This document shows, in pieces, positions 8,916 to 18,239 of a stretch of 64,000 bases of DNA. The notes beneath the pieces were generated by a model that searched no databases, was not told the DNA's origin, and saw only the letters and a list, made by a program, of their open reading frames with translations. The position numbers were made by a program, and so were the translations under genes. Position 1 is the stretch's first letter. Every line of letters starts with the position of its first letter. This stretch comes from Pseudomonas sp. G34 (GTDB taxonomy: Bacteria > Pseudomonadota > Gammaproteobacteria > Pseudomonadales > Pseudomonadaceae): assembly GCF_031119625.1 (NCBI RefSeq), contig NZ_JAVHZV010000003.1, forward strand, positions 86,205 through 150,204. The letters are read 5' to 3'.

Positions 8916-9126
8916 GGGCGTTCACATTACGGAAATTGGTAAACATTTTAACGAGATAAAGCAGATGGCACACCGCGTCAATGGCATGCAGGTACTTGGC
9001 ATGCTCAGACATGGCCAGCGGCAGCCTCGATCAAGCCCATACCCGGCCTCGCTCGTATCCTGAAGCCAACTGACTCGCGCCACGGCCCGAGGTCGGCAAT
9101 TCATTTGCAGCAGGAGCTACGCGCCC

Positions 9127-10626
9127 ATGGCCACTTCACTCGTATCGACCCTCTCCGCCGTCGAAGGCTTTCTGAACAAGCGCCATCGCTCCTTCGTCGA
9201 TGGCAGCCAGGGCAGCCTCCAGCACGGCAGAACCATGGACATCTTCAACCCGGCCAATGGGCAGGTTCTGGCTCAGGCGGAGCTGGCGGACGCAGCAGCG
9301 GTGCACGCCATCGTGACCTCGGCCCATCGCGCCTTCACCTCGGGCTGCTGGAGCATGCTGGCGCCTGCCGTACGTGAGCGCACCTTGCTGCGCTTCGCCG
9401 ATCTGGTCGAAGCCCATGGCGAGGAGCTGGCCCAGCTGGAAACCCTCAACCAGGGCAAGTCGATCCAGCTGTCACGCGCCATCGAAGTCGGCGCCTCGCT
9501 CAACTACATGCGCTACATGGCCGGTTGGGCCACCAAGATCGAAGGCCAGACGCTCGACGTGTCCATCCCCATGCCGGAGAACGCCCGCTTCAATGCCTAT
9601 ACCCGCCGCGAACCGGCTGGCGTCGTGGCCGGCATCGTGCCGTGGAATTTCCCGATGATGATCGCCCTGTGGAAGGTCATGCCGGCGCTGGCCTGCGGCT
9701 GCACTGTGATCATCAAGCCGGCTGACGAAACCCCGCTGACCGCCCTGCGCCTGGCAGAACTGGCAATCGAAGCGGGCATTCCGGCCGGGGTGTTCAACGT
9801 CCTGATTGGCCGTGGCGCCGAGGTCGGCCCCGCGTTGGTGGCCCACCCACTGGTGAACAAGGTGTCCTTCACAGGCTCCACCGCTGTCGGCAAACAGGTA
9901 GGCGTTGCTGCTCTAGAGAACATGACACGCTTCACCCTCGAACTGGGCGGCAAGAATCCCATGCTGCTGCTGGAGGATGCCGACATCGACAAGGCCGTGG
10001 CCGGCGCCATCGGCGGTGGCCTGCTCAACCAGGGCCAGGTCTGCGCGGCCGCCTCGCGCATCTATGTGCCGGCCCGCCACTACGAGCGCTTCGTCGAGGC
10101 GCTCAGTGCCCAGGTCAGTGCGCTGAGCCTCGGCGCCGGCATGGATACCAACGCGCAAGTGGGCCCCCTGGTGTCGAAGAAGCAGCAAGGCAGTGTGCTC
10201 GACTACCTGCAGATCGCTCGCCGCGAAGGCGCGCGTTTCGCCGCCGGCGGGCAGGCCGTGGATCTGCCCGGCTACTTCGTCGCCCCGACCGTGCTGGCGG
10301 ACATGCAGCAGCGCATGACCTGCGTGCAGGAAGAGATCTTCGGCCCGGTGCTGTCCGTGGTGCCCTATGACACCACCGAACAGGCATTGCAGATGGTCAA
10401 TGACAGCCGCTATGGCCTTACCGCCAGCCTCTGGAGCAATGACCTGGGACGGGTGATGGAGCTCATCCCGCAGGTCGAAGCCGGCACGGTGTGGGTCAAC
10501 AACCATGTGCCCGTCGACCCCAACCTGCCCTTCGGTGGCTTCAAGCAATCGGGCATGGGCCGTGAATTCGGGCGCAGCGCCATCGAGGGATTCACCGAAC
10601 TCAAATCGGTGTGCATCACCTACTGA
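9127..10626 (+). CDS. Phenylacetaldehyde / 4-hydroxyphenylacetaldehyde dehydrogenase (FeaB-like ALDH)
   Basis: This is a 499-residue NAD(P)-dependent aldehyde dehydrogenase of the FeaB/PadA type. Recognisable parts are VPWNFPMMIALWK near residue 178, the nucleotide-binding FTGSTAVGKQV near 243, the glutamate motif LELGGKNP near 264, and the catalytic cysteine in NQGQVCAA near 300. The expected reaction is oxidation of (4-hydroxy)phenylacetaldehyde, from tyramine or tyrosine, to (4-hydroxy)phenylacetate. That would feed the pathway encoded downstream. A ribosome-binding AGGAG lies at 9112-9116. It is separated from hpaG1 by 241 bp holding a separate promoter. Confidence 0.82.
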   Translation: MATSLVSTLSAVEGFLNKRHRSFVDGSQGSLQHGRTMDIFNPANGQVLAQAELADAAAVHAIVTSAHRAFTSGCWSMLAPAVRERTLLRFADLVEAHGEELAQLETLNQGKSIQLSRAIEVGASLNYMRYMAGWATKIEGQTLDVSIPMPENARFNAYTRREPAGVVAGIVPWNFPMMIALWKVMPALACGCTVIIKPADETPLTALRLAELAIEAGIPAGVFNVLIGRGAEVGPALVAHPLVNKVSFTGSTAVGKQVGVAALENMTRFTLELGGKNPMLLLEDADIDKAVAGAIGGGLLNQGQVCAAASRIYVPARHYERFVEALSAQVSALSLGAGMDTNAQVGPLVSKKQQGSVLDYLQIARREGARFAAGGQAVDLPGYFVAPTVLADMQQRMTCVQEEIFGPVLSVVPYDTTEQALQMVNDSRYGLTASLWSNDLGRVMELIPQVEAGTVWVNNHVPVDPNLPFGGFKQSGMGREFGRSAIEGFTELKSVCITY

Positions 10627-10781
10627 TTCGGTGCACAGACGCAGGGCTTGCTGGCACGCGCATCAGCGCCCTGCGCCAGCAAAAGTGCAATTGATTCACC
10701 GAAACAGCCATTAAAGGCGGTGCTCGCCACCATCACTATCACCGCAACAGGATCAGATGGATCGGCGGGCCAAGAATCTCG

Positions 10782-10811
10782 TTTACATATTAACTTTAAA
10801 GTTAATATATT
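10782..10811 (+). promoter_or_regulatory. hpaG1 promoter with embedded 22-bp palindrome (likely HpaR operator)
   Basis: TTTACA (10782-10787) and TATATT (10806-10811) make a sigma-70-like promoter with an 18-bp spacer. A perfect 22-bp palindrome, ATATTAACTTT followed by its exact reverse complement, spans 10787-10808 and so fills the whole spacer. A second TTAAC half follows at about 10810. A MarR dimer bound here would block RNA polymerase. Assignment to HpaR is inference from context. Confidence 0.7.
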
Positions 10812-10867
10812 AACTAAATGAGATGCCACACCGGCCACACCGCATGCCCCGAGCAGGAGAACAAGAA

Positions 10868-11515
10868 ATGAGCCGCCCCACCGAACAGGCCGCCACCGGA
10901 ACGCTCTTCGGCGTTGCCTTGAATTACCAGGGCCTGCTGCGCAGCCGCCTGGCCGAGTTCAACGAGCCGCCGTACCAGCAGCCACCGCTCAAGCCGGTGC
11001 TGTTCATCAAAACGCCCAATACCCGCAATGCTGACGGTCAGCCAGTGGTCATGCCTGCGGGCGAGCGCCTGCAACCGGGCCCGGCCCTGGGCGTGGTGAT
11101 CGGCAAGACGGCCAGCCGCGTCGCCGAGCAGGATGCCCTCGCCCATGTCGCCGGCTATGTGATCGTCAACGAATTCAGCCTACCGGAAGAGAGCTACTAC
11201 CGCCCCGCCGTCAAGGCCAAGTGCCGCGATGGTTTCTGCGCCCTCGGCAGCGAAGTGATCGAGCTGGCCGACCCGCACGCCCTGACCCTCAAGGTGCTGG
11301 TCAACGGCGAGGTTCGCCAGGAAAACACCACTGCCAACTTCGTGCGCAGCATCCCGCGCCTGATCGCCGAACTCAGCGAGTTCATGACCCTGCATGCAGG
11401 CGACGTGCTGATCACCGGCACGCCTGAAGGCCGCGTCGACGTGCAGCCGGGCGATGAGGTGGTCGTCGAGATCAGCGGCCTGGGCCGCCTGACCAACCAC
11501 ATCGTGGCGCAATAA
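10868..11515 (+). CDS. hpaG1: HpaG1, isomerase/decarboxylase N-terminal-type subunit of homoprotocatechuate catabolism
   Basis: This is a 215-residue fumarylacetoacetate-hydrolase-fold protein matching the N-terminal half of the E. coli bifunctional HpaG (5-oxopent-3-ene-1,2,5-tricarboxylate decarboxylase / HHDD isomerase). FAH-fold metal-site residues lie in NEFSLPEESYYRP and the ITGTPEGRVDVQPGDEV segment. The start is ATG 10868 with AGGAGA seven bases upstream; an upstream in-frame ATG lacks a site. It is the first gene of the hpaG1-G2-E-D-F-X-H-I operon and is followed ten bases later by its paralogue. Confidence 0.87.
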   Translation: MSRPTEQAATGTLFGVALNYQGLLRSRLAEFNEPPYQQPPLKPVLFIKTPNTRNADGQPVVMPAGERLQPGPALGVVIGKTASRVAEQDALAHVAGYVIVNEFSLPEESYYRPAVKAKCRDGFCALGSEVIELADPHALTLKVLVNGEVRQENTTANFVRSIPRLIAELSEFMTLHAGDVLITGTPEGRVDVQPGDEVVVEISGLGRLTNHIVAQ

Positions 11516-11525
11516 GGAGAGCAGC

Positions 11526-12293
11526 ATGAAACACGCCCGTATTCGCTACGAGAACCAGATTCACGCCGTCACCGTCGAGGCGGACAACGCCGTGCGTTTG
11601 ACCGATGGTCGCCTGCTCGCCGAAGCTGACGTCGAGTGGCTGCCGCCTGCCGAAGGCAGCATGTTCGCCCTCGGCCTGAACTACGCCGACCATGCCGCCG
11701 AGCTGGCCTTCAAGGCGCCGACCGAGCCGCTGGCCTTCATCAAGTCGCCCGGTACCTACACCGGTCACAACGGGGTGACCTGGCGCCCGGACAACGTCAA
11801 GTACATGCACTACGAGTGCGAACTGGTGGCGGTGATCGGCAAACAGGCGAAGAACGTCAAGCGCGAAGACGCCCTGCAGTACCTGGCTGGTTACACGGTG
11901 TGCAACGACTACGCCATCCGCGACTACCTGGAAAACTACTACCGCCCCAATCTGCGGGTGAAGAACCGCGACTGCACCACCCCGGTCGGGCCGTGGATGG
12001 TCGACGCCGCCGACGTGGCGGCCCCGTCCAAGCTCACGCTGCGCACCTGGATCAACGGCGAGTTGAAACAGGAAGGCAGCACGGCGGACATGATCTTCGA
12101 CATTCCGTATCTCATCGAATATTTCTCCAGCTTCATGACCCTGCAGCCGGGCGACATGATCGCCACCGGCACGCCGGAAGGCCTGGCCGACGTGGTGCCG
12201 GGCGATGAAGTGGTGGTGGAAGTGGAAGGCGTTGGCCGGCTGGTCAACCGCATCGTCAGCGAATCCGAATTCTTCGCCGCCCGCGGCAAGTGA
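11526..12293 (+). CDS. hpaG2: HpaG2, isomerase/decarboxylase C-terminal-type subunit
   Basis: This is a 255-residue FAH-fold enzyme corresponding to the C-terminal half of bifunctional HpaG. The core motifs are MFALGLNYADHAAEL, YECELVAVIGK (metal-ligand glutamates) and IATGTPEGLADVVPGDEV. It is expected to act on 5-carboxymethyl-2-oxo-hex-3-ene-1,6-dioate in the meta-cleavage pathway. GGAGA just upstream supports the start. Having the two halves as separate genes is a known arrangement in pseudomonads. Which half carries which activity cannot be settled from sequence. Confidence 0.87.
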   Translation: MKHARIRYENQIHAVTVEADNAVRLTDGRLLAEADVEWLPPAEGSMFALGLNYADHAAELAFKAPTEPLAFIKSPGTYTGHNGVTWRPDNVKYMHYECELVAVIGKQAKNVKREDALQYLAGYTVCNDYAIRDYLENYYRPNLRVKNRDCTTPVGPWMVDAADVAAPSKLTLRTWINGELKQEGSTADMIFDIPYLIEYFSSFMTLQPGDMIATGTPEGLADVVPGDEVVVEVEGVGRLVNRIVSESEFFAARGK

Positions 12294-12312
12294 CACCTAC
12301 GAGGCAGACAAC

Positions 12313-13773
12313 ATGATCAAGCACTGGATCAACGGCCAGGAAGTCGAGAGCCGCGAGACGTTCACCAACTACAACCCGGCCACCGGCGAGGCCATCGGCG
12401 AAGTCGCCAGCGCTGGCGCCGAGGAAATCAATCGCGCCGTGGCGGCCGCCAAGGAAGCCTTCCCGAAGTGGTCGAACACCCCGGCCAAGGAGCGCGCCAA
12501 GCTGATGCGCAAGCTGGGTGAGCTGATCGACCAGAACGTGCCGAAGCTGGCCGAGCTGGAAACCCTGGATACCGGCCTGCCGATCCACCAGACCAGGAAC
12601 GTGCTGATCCCCCGTGCCTCGCACAACTTCGACTTCTTCGCCGAAGCCTGTACGCGCATGGATGGCCACAGCTACCCGGTCGACGACCAGATGCTCAACT
12701 ACACCCTTTACCAGCCGGTCGGCGTGTGTGGCCTGGTCTCGCCGTGGAACGTGCCGTTCATGACCGCCACCTGGAAGACCGCGCCTTGCCTGGCCTTCGG
12801 CAATACCGCGGTTCTCAAGATGAGTGAGCTGTCGCCGCTGACCGCCAATGAACTGGGCCGCCTCGCGCTGGAAGCGGGCATTCCGCCGGGCGTGCTCAAC
12901 GTGGTGCAGGGTTACGGCGCCACCGCTGGCGATGCCCTGGTGCGCCACCCGGACGTGCGCGCGATCTCCTTCACCGGCGGCACCGCCACCGGGCGCAAGA
13001 TCATGCAGACCGCCGGCCTGAAGAAGTACTCCATGGAGCTGGGCGGCAAGAGCCCGGTGCTGATCTTCGACGACGCCGACCTCGACCGCGCCCTCGATGC
13101 CGCGCTGTTCACCATCTTCTCGCTCAACGGTGAACGCTGCACCGCGGGCTCGCGCATCTTCATCCAGGAGAGCGTCTACGACCAGTTCGTCGCCGAGTTC
13201 GCGGCGCGCGCCAAGCGGCTCATTGTTGGTGATCCGACCGATCCGAAAACCCAGGTCGGTTCGATGATCACCCAGGCGCACTACGACAAGGTCACCGGCT
13301 ACATCAGGGTCGGTATCGAGGAAGGCGCCAACCTGCTCGCCGGTGGTCTGGATCGTCCGGCCGGCCTCCCTGCCCATCTGGCCAAGGGGCAGTTCATTCA
13401 GCCGACCGTATTCGCTGATGTCGACAACCGCATGCGCATCGCTCAGGAAGAGATCTTCGGCCCGGTGGTGTGCCTGATCAAGTTCAAGGACGAAGCCGAG
13501 GCGCTGCGCCTGGCCAACGACACCGAGTACGGCCTGGCTTCCTACATCTGGACCCAGGACATCGGCAAGGCGCACCGCCTGGCCCGTGGCATCGAGGCCG
13601 GCATGGTGTTCATCAACAGCCAGAACGTGCGTGACCTGCGCCAGCCGTTCGGCGGCGTGAAGGGCTCGGGTACCGGCCGCGAAGGCGGCGAGTACAGCTA
13701 CGAGGTTTTCGCCGAGGTGAAGAACGTGTGCATTTCCATGGGTAGCCACCACATCCCACGCTGGGGCGTGTGA
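12313..13773 (+). CDS. hpaE: HpaE, 5-carboxymethyl-2-hydroxymuconate semialdehyde dehydrogenase
   Basis: This is a 486-residue aldehyde dehydrogenase. It has SPWNVPFMTATWK near residue 150, FTGGTATGRK (cofactor loop) near 220, MELGGKSP (general base glutamate) near 240 and the catalytic cysteine in LNGERCTAGSR near 275. It oxidises the ring-cleavage product CHMS to CHM with NAD+. ATG 12313 starts the known N-terminus MIKHWINGQEV; reading frame further upstream overlaps hpaG2 and is not used. It sits between hpaG2 and hpaD, in the usual order. Confidence 0.93.
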   Translation: MIKHWINGQEVESRETFTNYNPATGEAIGEVASAGAEEINRAVAAAKEAFPKWSNTPAKERAKLMRKLGELIDQNVPKLAELETLDTGLPIHQTRNVLIPRASHNFDFFAEACTRMDGHSYPVDDQMLNYTLYQPVGVCGLVSPWNVPFMTATWKTAPCLAFGNTAVLKMSELSPLTANELGRLALEAGIPPGVLNVVQGYGATAGDALVRHPDVRAISFTGGTATGRKIMQTAGLKKYSMELGGKSPVLIFDDADLDRALDAALFTIFSLNGERCTAGSRIFIQESVYDQFVAEFAARAKRLIVGDPTDPKTQVGSMITQAHYDKVTGYIRVGIEEGANLLAGGLDRPAGLPAHLAKGQFIQPTVFADVDNRMRIAQEEIFGPVVCLIKFKDEAEALRLANDTEYGLASYIWTQDIGKAHRLARGIEAGMVFINSQNVRDLRQPFGGVKGSGTGREGGEYSYEVFAEVKNVCISMGSHHIPRWGV

Positions 13774-13867
13774 AGGCCTGCCCGCGCCAATGATTCGAAC
13801 GGGCTCACTGCCCGCTCGCACTTGCTGCGTGCAGACCCACCACAAGAAATCGCGAGGAGACATCGTC

Positions 13868-14791
13868 ATGGGCAAAGTCGCTCTAGCAGCCAAGATCACC
13901 CACGTTCCATCCATGTACCTTTCGGAGCTGCCTGGCCCGCGCCAGGGCTTTCGTCAGGCAGCCATCGACGGCCATAAGGAGATCAGCCGGCGCTGCCGCG
14001 AGCTGGGCGTGGACACCATCGTGGTGTTCGACACCCACTGGCTGGTCAATGCCAACTATCACGTGCTCTGCGGCCCGCACTTCAAGGGTATTTACACCAG
14101 CAACGAGCTGCCCCACTTCATCAGCAACATGGAATACGAATTCCCCGGCAACCCGGAGCTGGGCAAGCTTCTGGCGGCCGAGTGCAATCGCCAGGGCGTC
14201 GAGACCATGGCCCACGACGCCACCACCCTGGGCCCCGAGTACGGCACCCTGGTGCCGATGCGCTACATGAACCAGGACCAGCACTTCAAGGTGATCTCGG
14301 TCTCGGCCCTGTGCACCTCGCACTACCTGGCCGATAGCGCGCGCCTGGGCTGGGCCATGCGCAAGGCCGTGGAAGATCATTACGACGGCACCGTGGCGTT
14401 CTTCGCCAGCGGCTCGCTTTCCCACCGTTTCGCCCAAAACGGCCAGGCGCCGGACTTCGCCACCAAGGTATGGAGTCCGTTCCTGGAAACCCTCGACCAC
14501 CGCGTGGTGAAGATGTGGGAGAACGCGGAGTGGAAGGAGTTCTGCGGCATGCTCCCCGAGTACGCATCGAAGGGGCACGGCGAAGGCTTCATGCATGACA
14601 CGGCCATGCTCCTCGGCGCCCTGGGCTGGTCGGACTATGACGGCAAGGCCGAAGTGCTCACGCCGTATTTCGGCTCGTCAGGTACTGGCCAGATCAACGC
14701 CGTGTTCCCGGTAACGCCCCAGGATGGCTCGGCGATCCCGCCGGTTCAAGCGGCCAACCCGGCCGGCGTGCAGTCCACCAGCCGCCTGTAG
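13868..14791 (+). CDS. hpaD: HpaD, 3,4-dihydroxyphenylacetate (homoprotocatechuate) 2,3-dioxygenase
   Basis: This is a 307-residue class III (LigB-like) extradiol ring-cleavage dioxygenase. Histidines in ITHVPSM near residue 12 and DTHWLVNANYHV near 60, plus the later SGSLSHRF segment, fit the Fe(II) and catalytic site. It opens the ring of 3,4-dihydroxyphenylacetate to 5-carboxymethyl-2-hydroxymuconate semialdehyde. ATG 13868 follows GAGGAGA. It is the committed step of this operon. Confidence 0.92.
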   Translation: MGKVALAAKITHVPSMYLSELPGPRQGFRQAAIDGHKEISRRCRELGVDTIVVFDTHWLVNANYHVLCGPHFKGIYTSNELPHFISNMEYEFPGNPELGKLLAAECNRQGVETMAHDATTLGPEYGTLVPMRYMNQDQHFKVISVSALCTSHYLADSARLGWAMRKAVEDHYDGTVAFFASGSLSHRFAQNGQAPDFATKVWSPFLETLDHRVVKMWENAEWKEFCGMLPEYASKGHGEGFMHDTAMLLGALGWSDYDGKAEVLTPYFGSSGTGQINAVFPVTPQDGSAIPPVQAANPAGVQSTSRL

Positions 14792-14801
14792 GAGGTCGCT
14801 C

Positions 14802-15212
14802 ATGCCCCATCTGGTTCTGCTTTACAGCCCCGATGTCGAGCGTGACGTGAACGTCGCCGGGCTGTGTCGCGCGCTGGCCGACTGCATGCTCGAACAACGC
14901 GATGAAGCCGGCAAGGCGGTGTTTCCCACCGGCGGCACCCGCGTGCTGGCCTACCCCGCCGCTCACGCCGCGGTGGCCGACGGCAAGGGCGACTACGGCT
15001 TCCTGTACGCCAACCTGCGCATGGGCGCCGGCCGCAGCCAGGCCGTTCACCAGCAGGTCGGCGACAGCCTGATGCGGGTGCTGCACGCGCACCTCGACGA
15101 CCTGCTCACCAGGCGCCCCAGCGGCGTCACCCTGCAGATCGACGAAAGCCCGGGGCAGGTCTACGACGGCAAGCACAGCAGCCTGCACCCGCTGTTCAAC
15201 AGGCCAGCCTGA
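14802..15212 (+). CDS. hpaF: HpaF, 5-carboxymethyl-2-hydroxymuconate delta-isomerase
   Basis: This is a 136-residue tautomerase-superfamily isomerase of the CHMI family, which carries an N-terminal catalytic proline (MPHLVLLYS). It converts 5-carboxymethyl-2-hydroxymuconate to its oxo isomer. The start ATG 14802 has GGAGG seven bases upstream. The frame ends SLHPLFNRPA, slightly longer than the enterobacterial enzyme. It follows hpaD by ten bases and shares its transcript. Confidence 0.92.
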   Translation: MPHLVLLYSPDVERDVNVAGLCRALADCMLEQRDEAGKAVFPTGGTRVLAYPAAHAAVADGKGDYGFLYANLRMGAGRSQAVHQQVGDSLMRVLHAHLDDLLTRRPSGVTLQIDESPGQVYDGKHSSLHPLFNRPA

Positions 15213-15267
15213 CGCCGGGCGCCTTGCGCCCTTACCCACGCGTATCAACAACAAAAAGAACAAGATC

Positions 15268-16575
15268 ATGAGCCCAGCCGAATCCGCCGTAACCGGCGCG
15301 GCGTATGCCGTCAGCGACTCCACACACCGCACCGTGACCTGGCGGCTGATGCCGCTGCTCTTGGTGTGCTACCTGTTCGCCCATCTGGATCGCATCAACA
15401 TCGGCTTCGCCAAGATGCAGATGAGCGCCGATCTGCAATTCAGCGATACCGTCTACGGTTTCGGCGCCGGGCTGTTCTTCATCGCCTACGCGCTGTTCGG
15501 CGTGCCCAGCAACCTGGCCCTGGATCGGGTCGGCCCGCGCCGCTGGATCGCCACCCTGATGGTGGTCTGGGGCCTGCTGTCGTCGTGCATGTTCCTGGTA
15601 GAGAGTGCCAGCGGCTTCTACACCCTGCGCTTTCTACTCGGTGTGGCCGAGGCCGGTTTCTTCCCCGGCATTCTGGTCTACCTCAACCGTTGGTACCCGG
15701 CGCGCCGGCGCGCGCAGATCACCGCCCTGTTCGCCATCGCCGTGCCCATGGCCGGGGTGATCGGTGGCCCGGTTTCCGGCGCCATTCTTGACCTGTTCCA
15801 CGATGCTGGCGGCCTGCGCGGCTGGCAGTGGATGTTCCTGCTCGAAGGCCTGCCGGTGGTGGCGCTCGGCCTGCTGGTCTGGTGCGTACTGCCGGAGCGC
15901 TTCGAGCAGGTGAGCTGGCTCGACGAAACGCAAAAAAAGCGCCTGCGCGAAGAGATGGCCAGTGAGGAACAGCGCAAGACCATCACCTCCTTTTCCGGCG
16001 TGCTGCGCAACGGGCAGGTTTGGCTGCTGGTGGCGATCTACTTTGCCGTGATGCTGGCGGTCAACACCCTGGCCTTCTGGATGCCCAGCCTGATTCACGG
16101 TGCTGGCGTAGCCCGCGACAGCCAGGTCGGCCTGCTCAGCGCCATTCCCTATCTGGCCGGGGTGTTCTTCATGCTCGCCTGTGGCCGCTCCTCGGATCGC
16201 CGCCGCGAACGCCGCTGGCACCTCAGCATGCCGCTGCTGATGTGCGCGGTGGGCATCGCCGCTACTGGCGTCGCGCCGGATAGCGCCACATTCGTGATGG
16301 CAGGCCTGGTCATCGCCGGCATGGGTGCCAGCGCGGCCCTGCCGATGTTCTGGCAGTTACCGCCGGCGTTTCTGTCCGACCGCACCCTGGCGGCCGGCAT
16401 TGGCCTGATCAGCTCGTTCGGCAGCATCGCCTCGTTCCTCGCGCCCTACCTGATCGGCTGGATGCGCGACACCACCCAGAGCGCCAGCCTCGCCCTGTTC
16501 GTGCTGGCCCTGTTCATCGCCCTCGGCGCGGCGTTGGTACTGCGCACGCCCGCCGCCCTCGTCAATCCACGTTAA
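15268..16575 (+). CDS. hpaX: HpaX, MFS permease for 4-hydroxyphenylacetate
   Basis: This is a 435-residue major facilitator of the anion:cation symporter type, with about twelve hydrophobic segments. The signature HLDRINIGFAKMQM lies after TM1, GVPSNLALDRVGPRRWIA between TM2 and TM3, and GVAEAGFFPGILVYLNRWYPARRRA near TM4. Family members HpaX and PhtD-type take up aromatic acids. Its place between hpaF and hpaH identifies the likely substrate as 4-hydroxyphenylacetate or its 3-hydroxy derivative. It lies in the inner membrane. Confidence 0.87.
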   Translation: MSPAESAVTGAAYAVSDSTHRTVTWRLMPLLLVCYLFAHLDRINIGFAKMQMSADLQFSDTVYGFGAGLFFIAYALFGVPSNLALDRVGPRRWIATLMVVWGLLSSCMFLVESASGFYTLRFLLGVAEAGFFPGILVYLNRWYPARRRAQITALFAIAVPMAGVIGGPVSGAILDLFHDAGGLRGWQWMFLLEGLPVVALGLLVWCVLPERFEQVSWLDETQKKRLREEMASEEQRKTITSFSGVLRNGQVWLLVAIYFAVMLAVNTLAFWMPSLIHGAGVARDSQVGLLSAIPYLAGVFFMLACGRSSDRRRERRWHLSMPLLMCAVGIAATGVAPDSATFVMAGLVIAGMGASAALPMFWQLPPAFLSDRTLAAGIGLISSFGSIASFLAPYLIGWMRDTTQSASLALFVLALFIALGAALVLRTPAALVNPR

Positions 16576-16587
16576 GAGATAGCTCCC

Positions 16588-17391
16588 ATGCTCGACTCGA
16601 CCTTCATTCAAGAGGCCGCCGCCCGCCTGGACGCCGCCGAGCGTTCGCGCCAGCAGGTGCGCCAGTTCTCCCTGGAGCAGCCGCACATCACCATCGAGGA
16701 TGCCTACGCCATCCAGCGCGCCTGGGTCGCCAAGAAGATCCAGGACGGCCGCAAGCTGGTTGGCCACAAGATCGGCCTGACCTCGCGCGCCATGCAGGTT
16801 TCCTCGAACATCAGCGAGCCGGACTACGGCGCGCTGCTCGATGACATGTTCTTCGACGAAGGCACCGACATTCCCTTCGAGCGCTTCATCGTGCCGCGGG
16901 TCGAAGTGGAGCTGGCGTTCATTCTTGGCAAGCCGCTCAAAGGCCCGAACGTGACGATCTTCGAGGTACTGGACGCCACTGAATGGGTGATTCCGGCACT
17001 GGAGATCATCGATGCGCGCATTCAGCAGGTCGACCCGGACAGCAAAGCCACCCGCAAAGTGTTCGACACCATTTCCGACAACGCTGCCAATGCGGGTGTG
17101 GTCATGGGCGGCCGCGCGGTGCGACCGACCGAAATCGACCTGCGCAAGGTGCCGGCGGTGCTTTACCGCAATGGCGTGATCGAGGAGTCCGGCGTGTCCG
17201 CAGCGGTTCTCAATCACCCGGCCAAAGGCGTGGCGTGGCTGGCCAACAAGCTGGCGCCGTACGATGTCACCCTGCAGCCCGGGCAGATCATCCTCGGCGG
17301 CTCCTTCACCCGGCCGGTGGCAGCCAGCCCCGGCGACACCTTCCACGTCGACTACGACATGCTCGGCAGCATCGCCTGCCGGTTTGTCTGA
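16588..17391 (+). CDS. hpaH: HpaH, 2-oxo-hept-4-ene-1,7-dioate hydratase
   Basis: This is a 267-residue hydratase of the MhpD/FAH-like fold. Recognisable stretches are [12 protein letters not shown] near residue 61, the metal-ligand region [13 protein letters not shown] near 102, and [17 protein letters not shown] near 135. It adds water to the linear C7 intermediate before aldol cleavage. It starts 12 bases after hpaX and ends 15 bases before hpaI. Confidence 0.92.
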   Translation: MLDSTFIQEAAARLDAAERSRQQVRQFSLEQPHITIEDAYAIQRAWVAKKIQDGRKLVGHKIGLTSRAMQVSSNISEPDYGALLDDMFFDEGTDIPFERFIVPRVEVELAFILGKPLKGPNVTIFEVLDATEWVIPALEIIDARIQQVDPDSKATRKVFDTISDNAANAGVVMGGRAVRPTEIDLRKVPAVLYRNGVIEESGVSAAVLNHPAKGVAWLANKLAPYDVTLQPGQIILGGSFTRPVAASPGDTFHVDYDMLGSIACRFV

Positions 17392-17406
17392 GTACAGGAG
17401 CCGGTC

Positions 17407-18207
17407 ATGGACATGCCCATCAACACCTTCAAGCAGCGCCTGCAATCAGGCCAAGCGCAGATCGGCCTGTGGCTCGGCCTGGCCGATCCCTACTGCGCGG
17501 AGCTGGCGGCCAATGCCGGCTTCGACTGGCTGCTGATCGACGGCGAACACGCGCCCAACGACCTGCGCGGCCTGCTCGGCCAACTACAGGCCGTGGCGCC
17601 CTATGCCTCTCAGCCGGTGATTCGCCCGGTGATCGGCGATACCGCGCTGATCAAGCAGATCCTCGATATCGGCGCACAGACCCTGCTGGTGCCGATGGTG
17701 GAAAGCGCCGAACAGGCCCGCGAACTGGTGCGCGCCATGCACTACCCACCCAGCGGCGTGCGCGGCGTGGGCAGTGCCCTGGCCCGTGCTTCACGCTGGA
17801 ACAGCATTCCCGGCTACCTGGATAAAGCGGACGCACAGATGTGCCTGCTGGTGCAGATCGAGAACCTCGAAGGCCTGGCCAGGCTGGATGAAATTGTCGC
17901 AGTCGACGGCGTCGACGGTGTCTTCATAGGCCCCGCCGATCTCAGCGCCGCCATGGGCCACCGTGGCAATCCTGGTCACCCGGATGTGCAGGCGGCCATC
18001 GAGGACGCGATCCTACGTATCAGCAAGGCGGGCAAGGCCGCCGGGATCCTCAGTGCCGATCAGAAGCTGGCACGCCGCTACATGGAGCTTGGCGCCAAAT
18101 TCGTCGCCGTCGGCGTCGACACCACCGTGCTGATGCGTGGCCTGCAAACCCTGGCGGCGGCGTTCAAGGACGCACCGACACCCACCAGCAACGGCGGCGT
18201 GTACTGA
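17407..18207 (+). CDS. hpaI: HpaI, 4-hydroxy-2-oxoheptanedioate (HKHD) aldolase
   Basis: This is a 266-residue class II (metal-dependent) aldolase of the HpcH/HpaI family. Motifs are [12 protein letters not shown] near residue 40, [15 protein letters not shown] near 95, [18 protein letters not shown] near 118, and the metal site VQIENLEG followed by [12 protein letters not shown]. It splits the C7 intermediate into pyruvate and succinate semialdehyde, the last dedicated pathway step. The next gene, which should oxidise succinate semialdehyde, is broken. Confidence 0.93.
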   Translation: MDMPINTFKQRLQSGQAQIGLWLGLADPYCAELAANAGFDWLLIDGEHAPNDLRGLLGQLQAVAPYASQPVIRPVIGDTALIKQILDIGAQTLLVPMVESAEQARELVRAMHYPPSGVRGVGSALARASRWNSIPGYLDKADAQMCLLVQIENLEGLARLDEIVAVDGVDGVFIGPADLSAAMGHRGNPGHPDVQAAIEDAILRISKAGKAAGILSADQKLARRYMELGAKFVAVGVDTTVLMRGLQTLAAAFKDAPTPTSNGGVY

Positions 18208-18239
18208 CCCTGCCTTCCACGATTGGCCAAGAGAACCAC

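Noticed and set aside
12256..13914. Very long open frame antisense to hpaE
   Set aside because: High-GC coding sequence leaves antisense frames open. hpaE on the plus strand has every aldehyde dehydrogenase motif; the antisense translation has none.
15268..16575. hpaX as a general sugar or phthalate transporter
   Set aside because: The sequence fits the aromatic-acid MFS group and the gene is embedded between hpaF and hpaH, so 4-hydroxyphenylacetate uptake is simpler.
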